Assembly: GCF_003122085.1 (NCBI RefSeq)
Contig: NZ_QEXV01000001.1
Location: 434,001-498,000, forward strand
Length of the DNA stretch: 64,000 nt
Source: Marinicauda salina
Lineage (GTDB): Bacteria > Pseudomonadota > Alphaproteobacteria > Caulobacterales > Maricaulaceae
Reading direction: 5' to 3'
Position numbers and translations under genes: made by a program. Below the pieces are notes generated by a model, which saw only the letters and a list, made by a program, of their open reading frames with translations, did not search any database and was not told the DNA's origin. This document shows positions 1 to 8,953 of the stretch, in pieces; the stretch's first letter is position 1, and every line of letters begins with the position of its first letter.

Positions 1-327
1 GCCGCGCGCATCGCCGCGGCGCGCGATATCCAGGCCGGCCGCGGCGAACTCAATGCGCGGCTGTCGGGCGAGACGCTGGACCGCGAGGCCGCGCCGGACG
101 CGCCCGGCGCGGCGCTGCTCTCCCAGGCGGCCGAGGCGATGGGGCTCACCGCGCGGGGCTATCACCGAATCCTGAGGACGGCGCGCACCATCGCCGATCT
201 CGACGGCGCCGGCGGGGTGAAACGCATCCATGTCGCCGAGGCGCTGTCGGCCCGGCGCGCCACACCGGCCGGTCAGGCGGTCGCGCGGCCGGGCGCCGTA
301 TCGGGCCCGCGCGTCGGCGCGGGATGA
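1..327 (+). CDS. comM: ComM/YifB-family Mg-chelatase-like AAA+ ATPase, C-terminal fragment
   Basis: The reading frame is open from base 1 and ends at TGA 325-327, so only the last 108 codons of the gene are in the window. The fragment carries the C-terminal signature of the YifB/ComM family: a segment reading SARGYHR-like (here TARGYHRILRTARTIADL) followed by a VAEAL helix. In the full-length family an N-terminal Lon-like domain precedes an AAA+ Mg-chelatase module; ComM is a hexameric branch-migration helicase that helps natural transformation. The ATPase motifs lie outside the window, so activity cannot be judged. A short Ala/Gly/Arg-rich tail follows the conserved part. Family assignment is good; the specific role is inferred. 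Confidence 0.85.
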   Translation, partial: AARIAAARDIQAGRGELNARLSGETLDREAAPDAPGAALLSQAAEAMGLTARGYHRILRTARTIADLDGAGGVKRIHVAEALSARRATPAGQAVARPGAVSGPRVGAG

Positions 328-340
328 GGGGGCGGGGCGA

Positions 341-379
341 CTCCGCCGGTCGGGCGAGCGGCGGCGGAGACCGGCGGAG
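341..379. other. Hairpin between convergent genes, terminator-like without a T tract
   Basis: A perfect 11-bp inverted repeat (CTCCGCCGGTC at 341-351 and its complement at 369-379) with a 17-base loop lies in the gap between the comM stop (327) and the stop of the convergent M28 peptidase (454). No run of T follows on either strand, so intrinsic termination is possible but unproven. Confidence 0.35.
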
Positions 380-453
380 CCGTCCCGGCGCGTCGCGAGG
401 TCGTGCGCGCAGCGGCGCTTCCGCCTGTCCCGGCGGGCGAACCGACCGCGTCG

Positions 454-1848
454 CTACTCGCCGAAATCGCCGGCCGGGCCGGGAAAGACGACCGGGCTTT
501 GCGATCCGTCCTCGGCGACCGAGGCGACCCCGAAATAGTAGTTGTCGATGACGATGTTCTCGAGCGTGTGCTCGGAAACGTCGCCGACCCAGCGGCTGTT
601 CGTCCAGACCGGCGAATCGGTGCGCCGCCAGTAGACGCGATAGCCGGCGAGATTGCCCGCGGCCGCGCCCTCGGGGCGTTCCCAGCGCAGCGTCGTGTCG
701 GGGCTCACCGCGCCCTCGATCTCGACCGCGTCGGGGAAGGCCGGCGCGCCGGCCAGCAGCGCAAGCGTCGCCGCGTTGAGCCCGGTCGCCTTGGCGGCGT
801 AGTCGAAATCCACGCCGTCGACGACGTCGCCGTATGCGCGGCCGTCCTCGACGCGCAGATCCTGATGCTGGCGGTCATAGTGCTCGTGGGTCTCCATCAG
901 CCGCACGCCGGGAATGCCCACCGCGTTGAAGGGACGGTGATGGCCGCCGCGGCCGAACCGGTCGAGGCGGTAGATCATCATCACGTCGAGATTGTCGACA
1001 TACTGGTCGGCGACGCGGTCGATGAAGCGGGCGAGATTGCGCGAGGGCGAATCCACCTCGCCGCCGGTGAAGCGGCGGATGCGCGCCTCCTCGGGCGTCT
1101 CGTTCGCGCGCGTGCCCTCGGAGAAGACGCGGATGGTCGAATTGTCGATCACCCCGTCGATGCCTTCGATATTGCCGATCATGTCGTTGTTGAGCACGGC
1201 CTTGATGCGCCAGTCGTTCGCCAGCGCGTGCTCGGCCAGGATCTCGCCGCCGAACAGCCCCTGCTCCTCGCCCGACAGCGCGGCGTAAACGATCGAGCCG
1301 GCGAATTCGTATTGCGAGAGCACGCGGGCGGCTTCTAGCGCGCCGGCCACGCCGGAAGCGTTGTCGTTGGCGCCGGGCGAATCCGAGGCGGCGTCCATGA
1401 CGTCCGAAACCCTCGAATCGATATCGCCCGACATCATCACGTAGCGGTCCGGATCGAGGCTCCCGCGCTGAATGGCGATGACGTTGACGACCTCGGTCGC
1501 CTCGGGGATGCGGTCCTCGCCCTCGATGACGCCGGAGACGTACATCACCTCCAGGCAGCCGCCGCAGGCCTGCGAGATGCGCTCGAACTCGGCGTGGATC
1601 CAGCGCCGCGCCGCGCCGATGCCGCGGGTGTCGGACTCCGTCTCCGACAGGGTATGGCGCGTGCCGAAGCCCGCCAGCGTGCGGATGTCGGACTCGATGC
1701 GCTCGGCCGAGACCGCGTCGACGATGTCGTAGATCTTCATGACCTCCGACGGCGGCGGGGGCGCGGTGTCGCCGCCCTGGGCCGCGGCTCCCGCGCCGGC
1801 GAGAATCCCCGCGCCGAGCGCGCCGGCGAGCATGTGAAGCGTCCGCAT
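454..1848 (-). CDS. Secreted M28-family metallopeptidase with C-terminal FnIII-like domain
   Basis: Predicted zinc aminopeptidase/carboxypeptidase-like exopeptidase of 464 residues. The ATG at 1848 is preferred over an upstream in-frame ATG (1896) because GGGAG lies about 9 bases upstream and a clean Sec signal peptide (residues 1-24, ending AAAQG) then starts the protein. Conserved M28 elements follow: SGDIDSR (141-146), GANDNASG (159-166, metal Asp162), SGEEQG (192-197), NND (220-222), and a late His-rich segment. In the usual motif (GHxDS) the residue at position 142 is a zinc-ligand His; here it is Asp. The last 85 or so residues look like a fibronectin type III domain. It probably acts in the periplasm or outside the cell; the substrate is unknown. 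It is convergent with comM. Confidence 0.82.
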   Translation of the reverse strand: MRTLHMLAGALGAGILAGAGAAAQGGDTAPPPPSEVMKIYDIVDAVSAERIESDIRTLAGFGTRHTLSETESDTRGIGAARRWIHAEFERISQACGGCLEVMYVSGVIEGEDRIPEATEVVNVIAIQRGSLDPDRYVMMSGDIDSRVSDVMDAASDSPGANDNASGVAGALEAARVLSQYEFAGSIVYAALSGEEQGLFGGEILAEHALANDWRIKAVLNNDMIGNIEGIDGVIDNSTIRVFSEGTRANETPEEARIRRFTGGEVDSPSRNLARFIDRVADQYVDNLDVMMIYRLDRFGRGGHHRPFNAVGIPGVRLMETHEHYDRQHQDLRVEDGRAYGDVVDGVDFDYAAKATGLNAATLALLAGAPAFPDAVEIEGAVSPDTTLRWERPEGAAAGNLAGYRVYWRRTDSPVWTNSRWVGDVSEHTLENIVIDNYYFGVASVAEDGSQSPVVFPGPAGDFGE

Positions 1849-1966
1849 TTCCGTGTCTCCCGACCATCTTCTGGCGCCCCGGATCATCAGGCGCATGCGC
1901 GACGGGTCAAGCCTGCGGCCGTGCTGGAGACTTCGTTAACGCCGACGGGCGTAGAACGGGCGGGTC

Positions 1967-3814
1967 ATGACCGATCCGTCCAGGCCGACCGACGCTGCGA
2001 ACCCCGTCGATCCCCGCGCCGTGCTCGACGCGATGGGGGACTTCGTGCTCGTGCGCGACGCCGCCGGCCGGATCCGCGACGTCAACGCCGCCTTCGTAGC
2101 GGCCTTCGGCGGAGACCGGGACGACTGGCTCGGGCGCTGGTTCGCCATCGCGCCGGACGGCGCGTCAGGCTCCGGGCCTCGCCGCTATGACGCGGCCATG
2201 CGCACGCAGGCCGGCGCCGTGTGGATCGAGTGGTCGGAATCCCCCGGCCCCGAAGGCGGATCGATCGCGATCGGCCGCGACGTCACCGCCGAGCGCGAAG
2301 CCCGCGCCGCCGAGAGCGAAGCCGCGCGCGGCAAGGCGATGTTCTTCGCCTCGGTCACCCACGAACTCAGGACGCCGCTTTCGGGCGCGCTGGGCGCGGC
2401 CCGCCTGCTCGCCGACACGCCGCTCAAGCCCGACCAGGCCTCCTATCTCGACGCAGTGAAGTCGAGCGCCGCCCACGCGCTGGCCCTCATCGACGACATT
2501 CTCGACCTGTCCCGCCTCGAGGCCGGCCGGCTCGAGCTGCGCGCCGAACCGGTCGATCCCCGCGCGCTGGTGGAAGATGTATGCGAGCTGCTCGCCACGC
2601 GGGCCGCCGAGCGCGGGCTGACGCTCGCCCATGCCGTCGACGCGGGCGTGCCCGCCTGCATAAAGGCCGATCCCCATCGCCTGAAGCAGGTCGTGTTCAA
2701 CCTCGCCGGCAATGCGGTGAAGTTCACCGAGACCGGCGGCGTGCTGGTCACGCTGCTCGCCCGCGAGGGCCGGCTGCGCCTGACCGTGCGCGATACCGGT
2801 CCGGGCATCGCCAAGCCCGACCAGGCCCGCCTGTTCGAGCACTTCGAGCGTGGCGCGGCCGATCGCGCGGGCGCCGCGCCGGGCGCCGGGCTGGGCCTGG
2901 CGATGGTCAAGCGCCTTGCCGACCTCATGGACGGCCAGATCGGCGTCGAATCCGAACCCGGCCAAGGGGCGGCCTTCTGGTTCGATTTCCCCGCCGAGAT
3001 CGAGGCCGGTCCGCCCGAGGCCCGGCCCCTGGCCGGCCGGACGCTGATCGCCGCCTCGCCGGACTCCATCCGCCGCGAGGCGCTGCTCCGCCAGGGCGAG
3101 GCGCTGGGCGCGCGCGTGATCGCCGCCGACAGGCTCGAGGCGGCGCGGGCCGCGCTGGACAAAGCCAGCGAACCGATACGAACGATCGTGCTGGATGAGG
3201 CCTGGGCCGAGCACGCCGTCGATCTCGCGTCGGCCGGCGATGTCCGGATTCTCGTGCTGGCCCGGCCGAGCACGAAGGACCGCTTCGCCGAGCGCCCGCC
3301 GGGCGTCGACGGCTGGCTGGTCGCGCCGGTGCGCGCGGCCTCGCTGGCGGCCTTCGCCGGGCCCGAGACGGAGGACGAGGCCGAGGAGGGCTGGGAGCTC
3401 GCCGGGGCGGGCGCGCCGCTCGCCGGGCTGGCTGTGCTGCTCGCCGAGGACGATCCGGTCAACGCCATGATCGCGCGCACCGTGCTCGAACGCCTCGGCG
3501 CGGCGGCGCGCCATGTCCAGACCGGCCGCGCCGCGCTCGAGGCCGCGCGCGAGGACGGCTTCGACGCCGCCCTGCTCGATCTGCGCATGCCCGAGATGGA
3601 CGGACGCGAGACAGCCGAGGCGATCCGCGCGCTTCCGGGCGAGGCCGGGCGGCTGCCGCTGATCGCGCTGACGGCCAACGCCACCGAGGCTGACCGGCAG
3701 GCCTGCCACGACGCGGGCATGGACGGCTTCCTCACCAAGCCCGTCGACCCCGACGCGCTCCGGGACCAGCTCGCCGCCTTGTGCGCGCCCGAAAAGCGCG
3801 CAAGGGTCGGCTGA
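1967..3814 (+). CDS. Hybrid sensor histidine kinase/response regulator (PAS-HisKA-HATPase-REC)
   Basis: Cytosolic hybrid kinase of 615 residues; no membrane segment is seen. Domains in order: a PAS-like sensor (about 17-105), a short coiled linker, a HisKA dimerisation domain with the phospho-accepting His132 in the H box (FASVTHELRTPLSG), an HATPase_c domain with N box (LAGNAVKF), G1 (DTGPGIA) and G2 (GAGLGLA), a degenerate receiver-like linker (about 350-470), and a C-terminal receiver whose phospho-acceptor is Asp538 in LLDLRMPEMDG. Family knowledge says phosphate moves His to Asp and then probably to an Hpt protein; no Hpt or partner regulator lies nearby. AmpG follows 20 bases downstream on the same strand, suggesting co-transcription. 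The signal sensed is unknown. Confidence 0.88.
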   Translation: MTDPSRPTDAANPVDPRAVLDAMGDFVLVRDAAGRIRDVNAAFVAAFGGDRDDWLGRWFAIAPDGASGSGPRRYDAAMRTQAGAVWIEWSESPGPEGGSIAIGRDVTAEREARAAESEAARGKAMFFASVTHELRTPLSGALGAARLLADTPLKPDQASYLDAVKSSAAHALALIDDILDLSRLEAGRLELRAEPVDPRALVEDVCELLATRAAERGLTLAHAVDAGVPACIKADPHRLKQVVFNLAGNAVKFTETGGVLVTLLAREGRLRLTVRDTGPGIAKPDQARLFEHFERGAADRAGAAPGAGLGLAMVKRLADLMDGQIGVESEPGQGAAFWFDFPAEIEAGPPEARPLAGRTLIAASPDSIRREALLRQGEALGARVIAADRLEAARAALDKASEPIRTIVLDEAWAEHAVDLASAGDVRILVLARPSTKDRFAERPPGVDGWLVAPVRAASLAAFAGPETEDEAEEGWELAGAGAPLAGLAVLLAEDDPVNAMIARTVLERLGAAARHVQTGRAALEAAREDGFDAALLDLRMPEMDGRETAEAIRALPGEAGRLPLIALTANATEADRQACHDAGMDGFLTKPVDPDALRDQLAALCAPEKRARVG

Positions 3815-3834
3815 AATCGGCGGCGAGGCGGCGC

Positions 3835-5178
3835 ATGGCGGAGATATCGGCGGACGAGCAGAGGCGGCGAGACTGGCTCGCCGCGCTCAGGGTCTACGGC
3901 CGGCCGATCATGATCTCCATGCTGATCCTGGGGTTCGCCTCCGGCCTGCCGTTGATGATGGTGTTCTCCAAGCTGTCCTTCTGGTTGCGCGACGCCGGGA
4001 TCGATCGCTCCACGATCGGCTTCTCTTACTGGATCACCGGCGCATACACGATCAAGTTCCTGTGGGCGCCGGTGGTCGATCGCACGCCGATTCCGGGGCT
4101 GACGAAGCGCTTCGGCCAGCGGCGCTCCTGGATGATGACCGCGATCGCGGGCACCGTCGCCGGCCTGCTGGTCATCAGTGCCTCAGACCCGGGACAGCAA
4201 CTTGTTCTAACACTCGCCGGCGCCTTCCTGCTCGCCTATTCCGGCGCGACCCTCGACGTCTCCATCGACGCCTGGCGCATCGAGAGCGCGCCGCGCGAGG
4301 AGCAGGCCAACATGGCCGCGGCCTACGTGCTCGGCTACCGCCTTGCGATCATGGTGTCCGGCTTGGGGCTGGTGCTGTCGGACTGGATCGGATGGCATCT
4401 CTCCTTCGCCGCGATGGGCGCGGCGATGGCGATCTGCGGCGTGCTGGTGCTGTTCATGAAGGAGCCGTCCTCGGCGGCGCGACGACAGCTGAGCCAAGCT
4501 CGCACTCTGGGCGGGAGAATGGTCGAGGCGGTCATCGAACCCTTCAAGCAGTTCGCCGTACGACTTCGCGCATGGATCGTGCCGGTTTTCCTGCTGGTCG
4601 CCTTCTACAGGCTCAGCGATTTCACCATGGGGGTCATGGCCAGTCCCCTCTATTCGGATATCGGTTTCGCGCGCGCCGTCGTGGGCGGCATCCAGGCCGG
4701 GCCCGGCGTGGTGGCGACGATCGCGGGCGGCTTCGTCGGCGGGTTCATCGCCTTCCGCTTCGGCGTGCTCAAGGCGATGGTGCTCGGCGCGGTCATCACC
4801 TTTCTCTCCAACGGCGCCTTCGCCTGGCTCGCCGCCACGGCGACGCCGGCCGACAACACGATGCTGCTGGTGGTGATCAGCGCCGACAACGTGGCCGCCG
4901 GGTTCGTCGGCACGGTGTTCATCGCCTACCTGTCCTCGCTCACCGATCCGGCGAACGCGGCCACGCAGTACGCGCTGCTGTCCTCGCTCTACCCCTTTGT
5001 CAACAAGTTCCTCGCGGGCTTCTCCGGCCTGCTCGCCGACGCGGTGGGCTATACCGCCTTCTTCCTGATCACGGCTGCCTATGCGATCCCGGCCGCGCTG
5101 CTGGTGATGCTGATCATGGCCTTCGGCAGCCCCGCGGCGAAAGGAACCGTCGTTGTGCAGCAGCCCGAGCAGAGCTAG
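3835..5178 (+). CDS. ampG: AmpG-type muropeptide MFS transporter
   Basis: Inner-membrane major facilitator of 447 residues with about 12 hydrophobic segments. AmpG proteins import anhydro-muropeptides (GlcNAc-anhydroMurNAc peptides) for cell-wall recycling. The family signature is visible at the start of the membrane domain ([10 protein letters not shown], then [12 protein letters not shown] and WAPVVDR). An upstream in-frame GTG at 3781 would overlap the kinase gene and add a basic leader, so the ATG at 3835 is preferred. The stop codon shares the tetramer CTAG (5175-5178) with the stop of the convergent queG. Neighbouring uppP (8.2 kb) and distant murJ are also peptidoglycan genes, but no recycling operon is present. 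AmpG family is likely; the exact substrate is inferred. Confidence 0.85.
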   Translation: MAEISADEQRRRDWLAALRVYGRPIMISMLILGFASGLPLMMVFSKLSFWLRDAGIDRSTIGFSYWITGAYTIKFLWAPVVDRTPIPGLTKRFGQRRSWMMTAIAGTVAGLLVISASDPGQQLVLTLAGAFLLAYSGATLDVSIDAWRIESAPREEQANMAAAYVLGYRLAIMVSGLGLVLSDWIGWHLSFAAMGAAMAICGVLVLFMKEPSSAARRQLSQARTLGGRMVEAVIEPFKQFAVRLRAWIVPVFLLVAFYRLSDFTMGVMASPLYSDIGFARAVVGGIQAGPGVVATIAGGFVGGFIAFRFGVLKAMVLGAVITFLSNGAFAWLAATATPADNTMLLVVISADNVAAGFVGTVFIAYLSSLTDPANAATQYALLSSLYPFVNKFLAGFSGLLADAVGYTAFFLITAAYAIPAALLVMLIMAFGSPAAKGTVVVQQPEQS

Positions 5179-6302
5179 GCTTCCGCCTCCCACTCAGCAC
5201 GAACGGTCGTTTCTTCTTCATCAGGCAGTCTTGCCCCGCGCTCGATCGCGAAGCGATTGGCGTCCAGCCGCGCCAGCGCCCAGACCGCCGCGCCGCGCAC
5301 CAGCGCGCTGTCGTCGTCCAGCCGGGCGACGATGGTCGGGACGAGACCGGCGTCGGCGCTGTTGCCGATCGCGATCAGTACGTTGCGCACGAAGCGGTCC
5401 CGGCCGATGCGCTTGATCGGCGAGCCGGAGAACACCTCGCGGAAGGCCGCGTCGTCCAGCTCGGCGAGATCGGCGAGCTGCGCGTCGAGCAGCTCGGGCC
5501 GGGCGTGGAGCTTGGTCTCGCGCGAGACGCTGGCGAACTTGTTCCAGGGACACACCGCCAGGCAGTCGTCGCAGCCATAGATGCGATTGCCCATCGCTTC
5601 GCGGAACTCGTGCGGGATCGGGCCCGCGTGCTCAATCGTCAGATACGAGATGCAGCGCCGCGCATCGAGCTGGTAGGGCGCGGGAAAGGCGTCGGTCGGG
5701 CAGACGTCGAGGCAGGCCCGGCAGGAGCCGCAATGGTCGATCTCGGCGGCGTCGGGGTCGAGCTCGGCGGCGGTCAGCATCACGCCGAGGAAGAGCCAGC
5801 TGCCGTGCTCGCGGCTGACCAGATTGGTGTGCTTGCCCCGCCAGCCGAGGCCGGCGCGCTCGGCGAGCGGCTTTTCCATCAGCGGGGCGGTGTCGACGAA
5901 GACTTTCACCTCATGGCCGCTGGCCTGGTGGAATTCGCGGGCGAGGCGCTTGAGCCGCTTCTTCATCAGGTCGTGATAGTCGGCGTTGTGGGCGTAGACC
6001 GAGATCGCGGCTTCGTCGGGCCGCTCGAGCACGGCGAGCGGGTCGTGAGCGGGGCCGTAATTGAGCCCCACGACGACGGCGGATTTCGCGTCGGGCCACA
6101 TCGCGGTGGGATGGACGCGGCGCTCGAGCGTGGTCTCCATCCACGCCATCTCGCCGTGCCGGCCCTCGCCGACGAATTGCCTGAGCCGCTCCCCCGCGTC
6201 CCACTCCGTGTCGGCGCGGGCGATGCGGGCGACGTCGAAGCCGACCTCGCGGGCGAGGGCCTTCACTCCCGCCGCGTCGTAGCTTTCGGCCGCCTCGGGC
6301 AT
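5175..6302 (-). CDS. queG: Epoxyqueuosine reductase QueG
   Basis: Catalyses the last step of queuosine biosynthesis, reducing epoxyqueuosine to queuosine in the wobble position of tRNA (GUN anticodons), using cobalamin and two [4Fe-4S] clusters. Visible features are the ferredoxin-like cluster motifs [12 protein letters not shown] and CLAVCPW, the family segments LNYG and SYLTIEH, and a C-terminal HEAT-like repeat region. The protein is 375 residues, close to the family norm. The ATG at 6302 was chosen because it begins the conserved region and lies 2 bases after the stop of the upstream GST gene; an upstream in-frame start would lie inside that gene. Probably co-transcribed with the GST. Confidence 0.93.
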   Translation of the reverse strand: MPEAAESYDAAGVKALAREVGFDVARIARADTEWDAGERLRQFVGEGRHGEMAWMETTLERRVHPTAMWPDAKSAVVVGLNYGPAHDPLAVLERPDEAAISVYAHNADYHDLMKKRLKRLAREFHQASGHEVKVFVDTAPLMEKPLAERAGLGWRGKHTNLVSREHGSWLFLGVMLTAAELDPDAAEIDHCGSCRACLDVCPTDAFPAPYQLDARRCISYLTIEHAGPIPHEFREAMGNRIYGCDDCLAVCPWNKFASVSRETKLHARPELLDAQLADLAELDDAAFREVFSGSPIKRIGRDRFVRNVLIAIGNSADAGLVPTIVARLDDDSALVRGAAVWALARLDANRFAIERGARLPDEEETTVRAEWEAEA

Positions 6303-6304
6303 GC

Positions 6305-6982
6305 TCAGAAATCCAGGTCCGCGTACCAGGTCACCGGCGCCATGCCCGGAAGCCGATCCTCCAGCAGCGGGCGGAAGGACGGGCGGCACTTGATGCGCTC
6401 GTACCAGGCCTTGGCGGGGGGATACTGCTCCCAGGCGACGTCGCCGAGATAATCGATGCAGGACAGGTGCGCCGCCGCGGCGAGATCGGCCAGCGTCCAG
6501 CGCGGGCCCGCCAGCCCGTCGCGCGCCTCCAGCAGGGCGCAGACATAATCGAGATGCCAGCGCAGGTGGTCGCGGCCGGCCCGGATCATCTCCATGTCGG
6601 GCGCGCCGAGCGCCTGGACGCGCTTCTCCAGCTTCTCGTGGAGGAGATAGGCGTTCACCTCGGCGTCGAACTTACGGTCGAACCAGCCGACGAGCCGGCG
6701 GATCTCGGCGCGGTCGGCCGGGCTTCCCGGCATCAGCGCGGGCTCGGGCTTGATCTCTTCGAGATATTCCAGGATGGCGCGCGCCTCGACGACGACGATC
6801 GCCCCGCCCGACGTCTCGTCGACGAGGACGGGCGGCAGGCCGGCGGGGTTGAGCGCCAGCAGGTCGTCGGAGGGATCCCAGAAGCGGTCGAGGACGGGCT
6901 CGAACTCGAGCTGCTTCTCGCCGAGCGCGATGCGCGCCTGGCGCGACCAGGGATCGAGGGGCCAGTGATGAAGACGGCGCAT
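6305..6982 (-). CDS. Glutathione S-transferase family protein
   Basis: A 225-residue cytosolic protein with the two-domain GST fold. The N-terminal thioredoxin-like half starts [17 protein letters not shown], a typical glutathione-binding opening, and contains the cis-proline segment GLPPVLVDE followed by ARAILEYLE. The helical C-terminal half contains [19 protein letters not shown], the N-capping box region of bacterial GSTs. It lies directly upstream of queG on the same strand (2-base gap), a pairing that suggests co-expression. Substrate unknown. The glutathione synthase gene gshB is present at 57 kb, so the cofactor should be available. Confidence 0.88.
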   Translation of the reverse strand: MRRLHHWPLDPWSRQARIALGEKQLEFEPVLDRFWDPSDDLLALNPAGLPPVLVDETSGGAIVVVEARAILEYLEEIKPEPALMPGSPADRAEIRRLVGWFDRKFDAEVNAYLLHEKLEKRVQALGAPDMEMIRAGRDHLRWHLDYVCALLEARDGLAGPRWTLADLAAAAHLSCIDYLGDVAWEQYPPAKAWYERIKCRPSFRPLLEDRLPGMAPVTWYADLDF

Positions 6983-7043
6983 GGGGTCGAAACTAGACCC
7001 GTTCGCCCGCCGGTTTAAGCGCGAACGGCGGCGGCAGCGGCGC

Positions 7044-8024
7044 CTATTTCACATCCCCGTCGACCTTGGCGCCGCTGGCCTCGGAGGAGAAATAGACGTT
7101 TCCGTGCGGCTCGGCGAAGCCCTTGGGGTCGGGATGAATGAGAATGTCGGCGGCGGGATAGGCCGCCATCAGCCGGCGCTCGGCGGCGACGACGGTCTTG
7201 TGGGCGTCGCGCAGCGACTGGTGGGGATCGAGATCCATGTGCAGCTGGATATGGATGAAGGGCCCCGAGGCGCGCGTGCGCAGCTGGTGGACGCCAAGCA
7301 CGCGCGGGTCGTCGCCGGCGATCTGAAGGATGCGCTCGCGGTCGGCGTCGGGCAGCTCGCGGTCCATCAGGTTCTCGAACGCCTTCGAGCCGACCTCCCA
7401 GGCCGTCCAGAACAGCCAGACCGACACGGCGAAGCCCGCCACCGGGTCGGCGCGCTCGATCCCGAACATCGTCACCATGACGAGGCCGACGATGACGACG
7501 CCGTTGGCGGCGAGATCGGCGGCGTAGTGAGCGCGGTCGCCGGTGACGGCCAGCGACTCGGTCTGCTTGAGCGCGCGCGTCTGGGCCCAGACCAGGCCGA
7601 CCGTGAGCAGGATCGACAGGCCCATGACGGACAGGGCGATTCCCCCGGCCTCGATCGGGTGGGGCTCGACGAAGCGGTGATAGGCCTCGCGCATGAGCAG
7701 GCCGGCCGACAGCGCGACCAGCAGCGCCTGCAGCAGGCTGGCGAAGGCCTCGGCCTTGCCGTGCCCGTAGCGATGCTCGGCGTCGGCGGGACTCGCCGCG
7801 TAGCGCACCGCGAAGAAGGTGGTCAGCGACGCGGCCAGATCGAGCGCGGAATCCGCCAGCGTGGCCAGCATCGCGACCGAGCCCGACAGCGCCCACGCGA
7901 CCGTCTTCGCCGCGACAAGCGTCAGCGCGACGCCCACCGACAGGCTGGTCACCCGCGAAGTGATCTTGCGGGCCTTCTCCGGGGCGAGCTTGCCCGGTCC
8001 GGCGTCGAGGGCGTCGTGCGGCAT
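7044..8024 (-). CDS. Cation diffusion facilitator (FieF/YiiP-type) metal efflux transporter
   Basis: Inner-membrane metal/proton antiporter of 326 residues. Membrane segments occupy about residues 20-210, followed by a cytosolic ferredoxin-like domain. Metal-site motifs are visible: ADSALD in the second membrane segment and HYAAD in the fifth, i.e. the DxxxD plus HxxxD arrangement that in YiiP/FieF gives a zinc/iron tetrahedral site; HRYGHGKAE is the usual cytosolic loop. The ATG at 8024 is preferred because the earlier in-frame start adds a basic leader reaching towards uppP. Zinc or iron efflux is likely; the metal cannot be decided from sequence. Transcribed divergently from uppP. Confidence 0.88.
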   Translation of the reverse strand: MPHDALDAGPGKLAPEKARKITSRVTSLSVGVALTLVAAKTVAWALSGSVAMLATLADSALDLAASLTTFFAVRYAASPADAEHRYGHGKAEAFASLLQALLVALSAGLLMREAYHRFVEPHPIEAGGIALSVMGLSILLTVGLVWAQTRALKQTESLAVTGDRAHYAADLAANGVVIVGLVMVTMFGIERADPVAGFAVSVWLFWTAWEVGSKAFENLMDRELPDADRERILQIAGDDPRVLGVHQLRTRASGPFIHIQLHMDLDPHQSLRDAHKTVVAAERRLMAAYPAADILIHPDPKGFAEPHGNVYFSSEASGAKVDGDVK

Positions 8025-8152
8025 CGCCCGCAATATGGACCCGGTCGCGCGGGGGTCAATCAGGCGCCGGCGCCGCGATGCTGGCGCGGCGGGGGCGAAT
8101 GCGGGCAAGGTGCGCGCCCGCCAGCCGGATGTCGTCACCCGGAGACCGCTCG

Positions 8153-8953
8153 ATGGGCCTGTTCCCCCTGATCCTGCTCGCCCTCGTCCAGGGGATCACC
8201 GAGTTCCTGCCGATCTCGTCCTCGGCGCATCTCATCCTCGCGCCCGACGTGGCCGGCTTCGCCGACCAGGGTCCGCTGATCGACGTGATGGCCCATCTCG
8301 GCTCGCTGATGGCGGTGATCGTCTATTTCCGCCGCGACATCGCCGGCGCGCTGGCGGGCGCCGCGCCGCTGCTCAGGGGCGAGATCACGTCCGGCGGCCG
8401 GCTGGCCTTGCTGATCGCGGCGGCGACCCCGCCCGTGATGGTCGCCGGCGGCGTTCTCTATGTGAGCGGGCTGGTCGACGCGCTGCGCTCGCCGGCCGTG
8501 ATCGCCTGGGCGACGCTGGTTTTCGCCGCGCCGCTGTGGCTGGCGGATCATTTCTGCGCCCGGACCCGGACCGCCGACGGGCTGTCCTGGCGCGACGCCG
8601 TGCTGATCGGGCTGGCCCAGATGCTCGCCCTCGTCCCCGGGGCCAGCCGGTCGGGGGTGACCATGACGGCGGGCCGGGCGCTGGGCCTGGACCGGTCGGA
8701 ATCGGCGCGCTTCTCGATGCTGATGGCGATCCCGGTGATCGCCGCCTTCGGCCTGCTCGCGGGGCTCGAGCTCGCCCGCGGCGCGGCGCCGGGCGCGGAT
8801 CTTGCCGACGGGCTCGTCGTCGCGGGGCTGTCCTTCGTCGCGGCGCTCGCGGCGATCGCGGCGCTGATGCGGTTCGTCGACCGCGTGGGCTTCCTGCCCT
8901 TCGTGATCTACCGGGTCGGGCTGGCGGCGGCGATCTTCATCCTGATCGCCTGA
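8153..8953 (+). CDS. uppP: Undecaprenyl-diphosphatase UppP (BacA)
   Basis: Integral membrane enzyme of 266 residues that removes one phosphate from undecaprenyl diphosphate to recycle the lipid carrier for peptidoglycan and other envelope glycans; also confers bacitracin tolerance. Both family motifs are seen: QGITEFLPISSSAHL near the N-terminus and LVPGASRSGVTMTAGRALG in the middle. The ATG at 8153 has GGAG about 8 bases upstream and starts exactly at the first membrane segment; an upstream in-frame ATG lacks support. Convergent with the next gene, whose stop codon abuts the UppP stop (TGATCA). Confidence 0.95.
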   Translation: MGLFPLILLALVQGITEFLPISSSAHLILAPDVAGFADQGPLIDVMAHLGSLMAVIVYFRRDIAGALAGAAPLLRGEITSGGRLALLIAAATPPVMVAGGVLYVSGLVDALRSPAVIAWATLVFAAPLWLADHFCARTRTADGLSWRDAVLIGLAQMLALVPGASRSGVTMTAGRALGLDRSESARFSMLMAIPVIAAFGLLAGLELARGAAPGADLADGLVVAGLSFVAALAAIAALMRFVDRVGFLPFVIYRVGLAAAIFILIA

